A stretch of DNA of 64,000 nucleotides, from contig NZ_CM000955.1 of the NCBI RefSeq assembly GCF_000159695.1, positions 879,473-943,472 on the forward strand. The letters are read 5' to 3'. The DNA is from Finegoldia magna ATCC 53516 (lineage in GTDB: Bacteria > Bacillota > Clostridia > Tissierellales > Peptoniphilaceae). The notes under the pieces were generated by a model, which saw only the letters and a list, made by a program, of their open reading frames with translations, searched no databases and was not told where the DNA came from. Position numbers and translations under genes: made by a program. Positions 61,460-64,000 of the stretch are shown piece after piece; positions within the stretch are counted from its first letter, which is position 1, and each line of letters begins with the position of its first letter.

Positions 61460-62270
61460 TAGCACCTCCAAAATTTTTGATGTAATCTACAAAATCATCC
61501 ACCGACAATAATTTTTCATCCAAATTTATTGAGTTACAAAGTCTTTTGATGACTGGTGGTTGAATGTATGCTTTTTTAAGAGTCTCATCTTCGTCGAAAA
61601 CTTCCTTCTTATCAGCATCTTTGATGATTTCTTTGTTGGACATTACGACAACTCTGTCGAAGTTTTCAACGACAAATTCCATATCATGAGTTATAGTTAT
61701 GATTGTTTTGTTCAATTCGTGCAAATGGTCGATGACTCTTTTCAAACAACTCATCGAATATGCGTCTTGTCCTGCTGTTGGTTCGTCAAATATGAAAATG
61801 TCGCAGTCGTTTGCGATTGTAATTGCTATCGTGATGAATTTTCTCGTACTAAATGGCAAATCGTATGGATGATCGTCCAAATATTCTGAAAGTTCGCAGA
61901 TTTCACAAGCTTGTCTGACACGCCTGTCCATTTCATCTTCGTCAACTTTCAATGCTCTCAACGAAAATGCAACTTCATCGTAAACTGTGGAGTTGAAGAT
62001 TTGATCGTTGGGATTTTGGAAGACGTAGCCAACTTTTCTGGAGATTTGCGCTGTGGTCATATCTTTCGTGTTTTTCCCATCTAGCAAAATCTCCCCAGAG
62101 CTTGGTCTCAATAACCCGTTCATTAGTTTTGCACAAGTTGATTTACCGGCTCCATTTTGTCCTACGATTGCAACTTTTTCTGAAGAATTCACGACCAAAT
62201 TCAAATCATTAATCGCTTTGAATCCGTTAGGATAAGTAAAGCTTACATTTTTAAATTCTAATTTGCTCAT
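61452..62270 (-). CDS. ecfA: Energy-coupling factor ATPase (EcfA2-like)
   Basis: The protein has 272 residues from the ATG at 62270, which overlaps the preceding stop as TAATG behind GGAGG. Walker A is GQNGAGKST, Walker B IFIFDEPTAGQD. The signature loop is unusual: instead of LSGGQ it reads LPFSTRKFITIAITI near residue 143, so the ATP-sandwich signature is degenerate. In a heterodimer with the next ATPase, one composite site may therefore be inactive. Confidence 0.88.
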   Translation of the reverse strand: MSKLEFKNVSFTYPNGFKAINDLNLVVNSSEKVAIVGQNGAGKSTCAKLMNGLLRPSSGEILLDGKNTKDMTTAQISRKVGYVFQNPNDQIFNSTVYDEVAFSLRALKVDEDEMDRRVRQACEICELSEYLDDHPYDLPFSTRKFITIAITIANDCDIFIFDEPTAGQDAYSMSCLKRVIDHLHELNKTIITITHDMEFVVENFDRVVVMSNKEIIKDADKKEVFDEDETLKKAYIQPPVIKRLCNSINLDEKLLSVDDFVDYIKNFGGAND

Positions 62271-63106
62271 TAATTTTCCTCCAATTCTTTCTTGCATTCA
62301 TCCAAAGTTATAGGGATATTTTTGAAAAATCCTGGCTTTTCTTCATTTAATTTGTATGCAAGTTCTGAAACTATAGGCATAGATACATTGTGCTTTTCGA
62401 TTTTGTCGTTTGATAAAACTTCGTGAGTTTCACCGTTGAAGATAATTTCTCCATCGTCCATAACCACAACTCTATCGGCGTACTCTGCTATCAAATCAAT
62501 TTTGTGTTCAACCAATATTATTGTTTTATTTTGTGATTTCAAAAGTTTCAAAATATCGAAGATTTCTTCCGTTCCAAGTGGGTCAAGCTGACTTGTCGGC
62601 TCATCGAATATCAATACTTTTGGATTCATTACGATGATTGAAGCTATCGCAACTCTTTGCGATTGTCCGCCTGATAATTCGTTAGGGTTTTTATCTTGCA
62701 AATCTTCTATTTTAAGTAATTTAATGACATCAGTTACTCTTTGTCTGATTTCTTCTCTTGGAACTCCAAGGTTTTCCAGTCCGTAGGCGATTTCTTCGAA
62801 TACAGTTTTCTTTATTCCAGAGATTTGGCTAAATGGATTTTGAAATACAAACCCAACTAATTCCGCCATTTCGCCACGTTCGATATCGTCGATGTTTTTA
62901 TTGTCAATGATTATGTCTCCTGTGATTTCTCCTTGAACGAAATCTGGAATTATTCCTCTTATAATATTGGACAAAGTCGTCTTGCCGGAACCATTTTTGC
63001 CAATAATTCCTACAAATTCTCCTTGCCCAACGTACAAATCCAAGTTTTTTATCGTCTTTTCTTCTTGAAGTTCATATTTGAACGAAACATTTTTAAGTTC
63101 TATCAT
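62270..63106 (-). CDS. ecfA: Energy-coupling factor ATPase (EcfA1-like)
   Basis: The protein has 278 residues with Walker A GKNGSGKTT near residue 36, Q-loop VFQNPFSQISG near 87, signature LSGGQSQRVAIASI near 144 and Walker B VLIFDEPTSQLDP. All functional motifs are normal, in contrast to its partner. It starts on the last base of the EcfT stop region (1-base overlap). It energises substrate uptake through EcfT. Confidence 0.92.
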   Translation of the reverse strand: MIELKNVSFKYELQEEKTIKNLDLYVGQGEFVGIIGKNGSGKTTLSNIIRGIIPDFVQGEITGDIIIDNKNIDDIERGEMAELVGFVFQNPFSQISGIKKTVFEEIAYGLENLGVPREEIRQRVTDVIKLLKIEDLQDKNPNELSGGQSQRVAIASIIVMNPKVLIFDEPTSQLDPLGTEEIFDILKLLKSQNKTIILVEHKIDLIAEYADRVVVMDDGEIIFNGETHEVLSNDKIEKHNVSMPIVSELAYKLNEEKPGFFKNIPITLDECKKELEEN

Positions 63107-63837
63107 TATTTAAACCTCCACACCAAAGCTAACACAACCAAAGCAATGAAAACGTAAAAAATTATTCTGTCCGTAGTTGTTTTTTTGATTTCCTTGAGAC
63201 ATGTTTTTTCATTTTCGGATGCAAATCCACGCGCTTCAAGTGTAATTGTCTTTTCGTCGATTTCTGAAAGTGAAGATATAATCAAAGGTCCAAGTGAAGG
63301 GAAGAACGCCTTCGCTCTGTTTTTAATGGAACCTGTAGTTTCAATTCCACGCGCTTCTTGTGCTTTGATGATTTTGGAACTTTTCTTAATCATTTCCGGA
63401 ATCATAGTCATTGTTGCCATGATTACATAACTTGTAACGTGACTTACTCTTTTTTGTTGAAGAGCTATCATCAAATCTTCAATGTCTGTCGTCTCAAAGA
63501 ACAACAAAAACAAAGTTATAAGTGTAAGAATGAATTTTGTTTGTTCCAAACCATTCAATATTCCGTTAAGTGTCACTCTCATAAATCCTAGATTCAAATA
63601 CACATGTTCTGTTGATTTGTCCAAGAATAATTGGAACAAAAACATTATTAGTAGTACTAATAACAAAACTATCCACAATTTTTTTACGTATTGTTTGAAT
63701 TTATTGTCCACTAAAGCCAATATCAAACTTAATGGAAGTACGAAAAGATACGCGAATTGCCATGGCAAAACCAACGAAATAATAACCGTAACTATGACCA
63801 TAAAAAGTTTTGTTGTTGGGAAAATTTTAGATATCAT
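63106..63837 (-). CDS. ecfT: Energy-coupling factor transmembrane protein EcfT
   Basis: The protein has 243 residues with about five helices. Two AxG coupling motifs are seen: AQEARGIET near residue 159 and TLEARGFAS near 198. They dock to the two ATPases. It begins in an ATGA overlap with the preceding S-component gene. It is the scaffold of an ECF transporter dedicated to the neighbouring S component, or shared. Confidence 0.92.
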   Translation of the reverse strand: MISKIFPTTKLFMVIVTVIISLVLPWQFAYLFVLPLSLILALVDNKFKQYVKKLWIVLLLVLLIMFLFQLFLDKSTEHVYLNLGFMRVTLNGILNGLEQTKFILTLITLFLLFFETTDIEDLMIALQQKRVSHVTSYVIMATMTMIPEMIKKSSKIIKAQEARGIETTGSIKNRAKAFFPSLGPLIISSLSEIDEKTITLEARGFASENEKTCLKEIKKTTTDRIIFYVFIALVVLALVWRFK

Positions 63838-64000
63838 TTTGCACCTCTCACGTATTTGTTCTTCTTTTCTTTTATGTATTGAATTCCATTAGGATATCTC
63901 AACAAATTTCTGTTCGGAATGGATTTGATAAGGAAATACACTGCAAACGAAGTCAAAAACTTATCCAAAGTTTCTGTAAGAACAGTTGAACCAATAACAG
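63834..64000 (-). CDS. C-terminal end of an ECF-type membrane component (truncated at the window edge)
   Basis: The last 55 codons are visible. They include a membrane-helix stretch VLTETLDKFLTSFAVYFLIK followed by a basic tail ending KKNKYVRGAK. The pattern of an acidic TE..DK entry into the final helix and the gene order suggest the S component of the following EcfT-EcfA-EcfA set. The TGA overlaps the EcfT ATG. The substrate cannot be read from this fragment. Confidence 0.6.
   Translation of the reverse strand, partial: VIGSTVLTETLDKFLTSFAVYFLIKSIPNRNLLRYPNGIQYIKEKKNKYVRGAK

Overview
The window is AT-rich, mostly minus-strand, low-GC Gram-positive (Firmicutes) DNA. Ribosome sites are strong GGAGG types, TTG starts are common, extended -10 promoters recur, and neighbouring genes often overlap by a TAATG or ATGA junction. 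Gene content is that of a peptide- and amino-acid-using anaerobe: an oligopeptide transporter, large peptidases, BrnQ, ECF transporters, no respiratory chain and a corrinoid methyltransferase set. A Peptoniphilaceae coccus such as Finegoldia magna is my best guess. This is an inference from style and gene content, not a database match.

Layout. 1-6440: the start of glucose-6-phosphate isomerase, a PAS-PP2C phosphatase, an RNA methyltransferase, a PadR/DUF4097 pair, DNA polymerase IV, a 194-bp hairpin element and an SH3-like membrane protein. 6579-12278: an oppDFBCA peptide-transport operon whose oppB carries a one-base frameshift. 12279-12825: a long spacer with the opp promoter on one strand and, on the other, a Fur-box-like promoter pair ending at a terminator (candidate small RNA). 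12826-19862: sugar kinase, zinc-ribbon membrane protein, DHFR, CorA, an odd thioredoxin and glycogen phosphorylase. 20035-22454: ddl-murF. 22495-25792: an unusually AT-rich MetNIQ-type transporter with a DUF169 gene. 25825-29514: TVP38 protein, dicarboxylate/amino-acid symporter, sugar reductase and exonuclease III. 29688-40710: M16C and S9 peptidases, an orphan PilB/PilC pair, an ABC exporter and a BrkB protein. A tandem cluster of DnaA boxes lies at 37677-37768. 40711-41309 holds two more hairpin elements. 41310-44893 is a CdaR-controlled glycerate module. 44942-48078 is an ABC-2 exporter. 48245-51665 has BrnQ and a TVP38/YdjY pair.

51757-60376 is the most distinctive region. Two divergent units hold three UroD-fold methyltransferases, one corrinoid protein, a RACo-type iron-sulfur activator, a CobW-family metallochaperone and an NhaC-type transporter. 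A predicted cobalamin-capture lipoprotein and an ECF S component are translationally coupled to the same operon. Together they could import corrinoid, load metal, keep the corrinoid reduced and move a methyl group from an unknown substrate to an unknown acceptor. No MtaB, MttB or methyltetrahydrofolate methyltransferase is in the window.

60557-64000 is an ECF transporter operon (S component C-terminus, EcfT, two EcfA) ending in a nucleoside hydrolase. I found no tRNA, rRNA, CRISPR array, transposase or known riboswitch.
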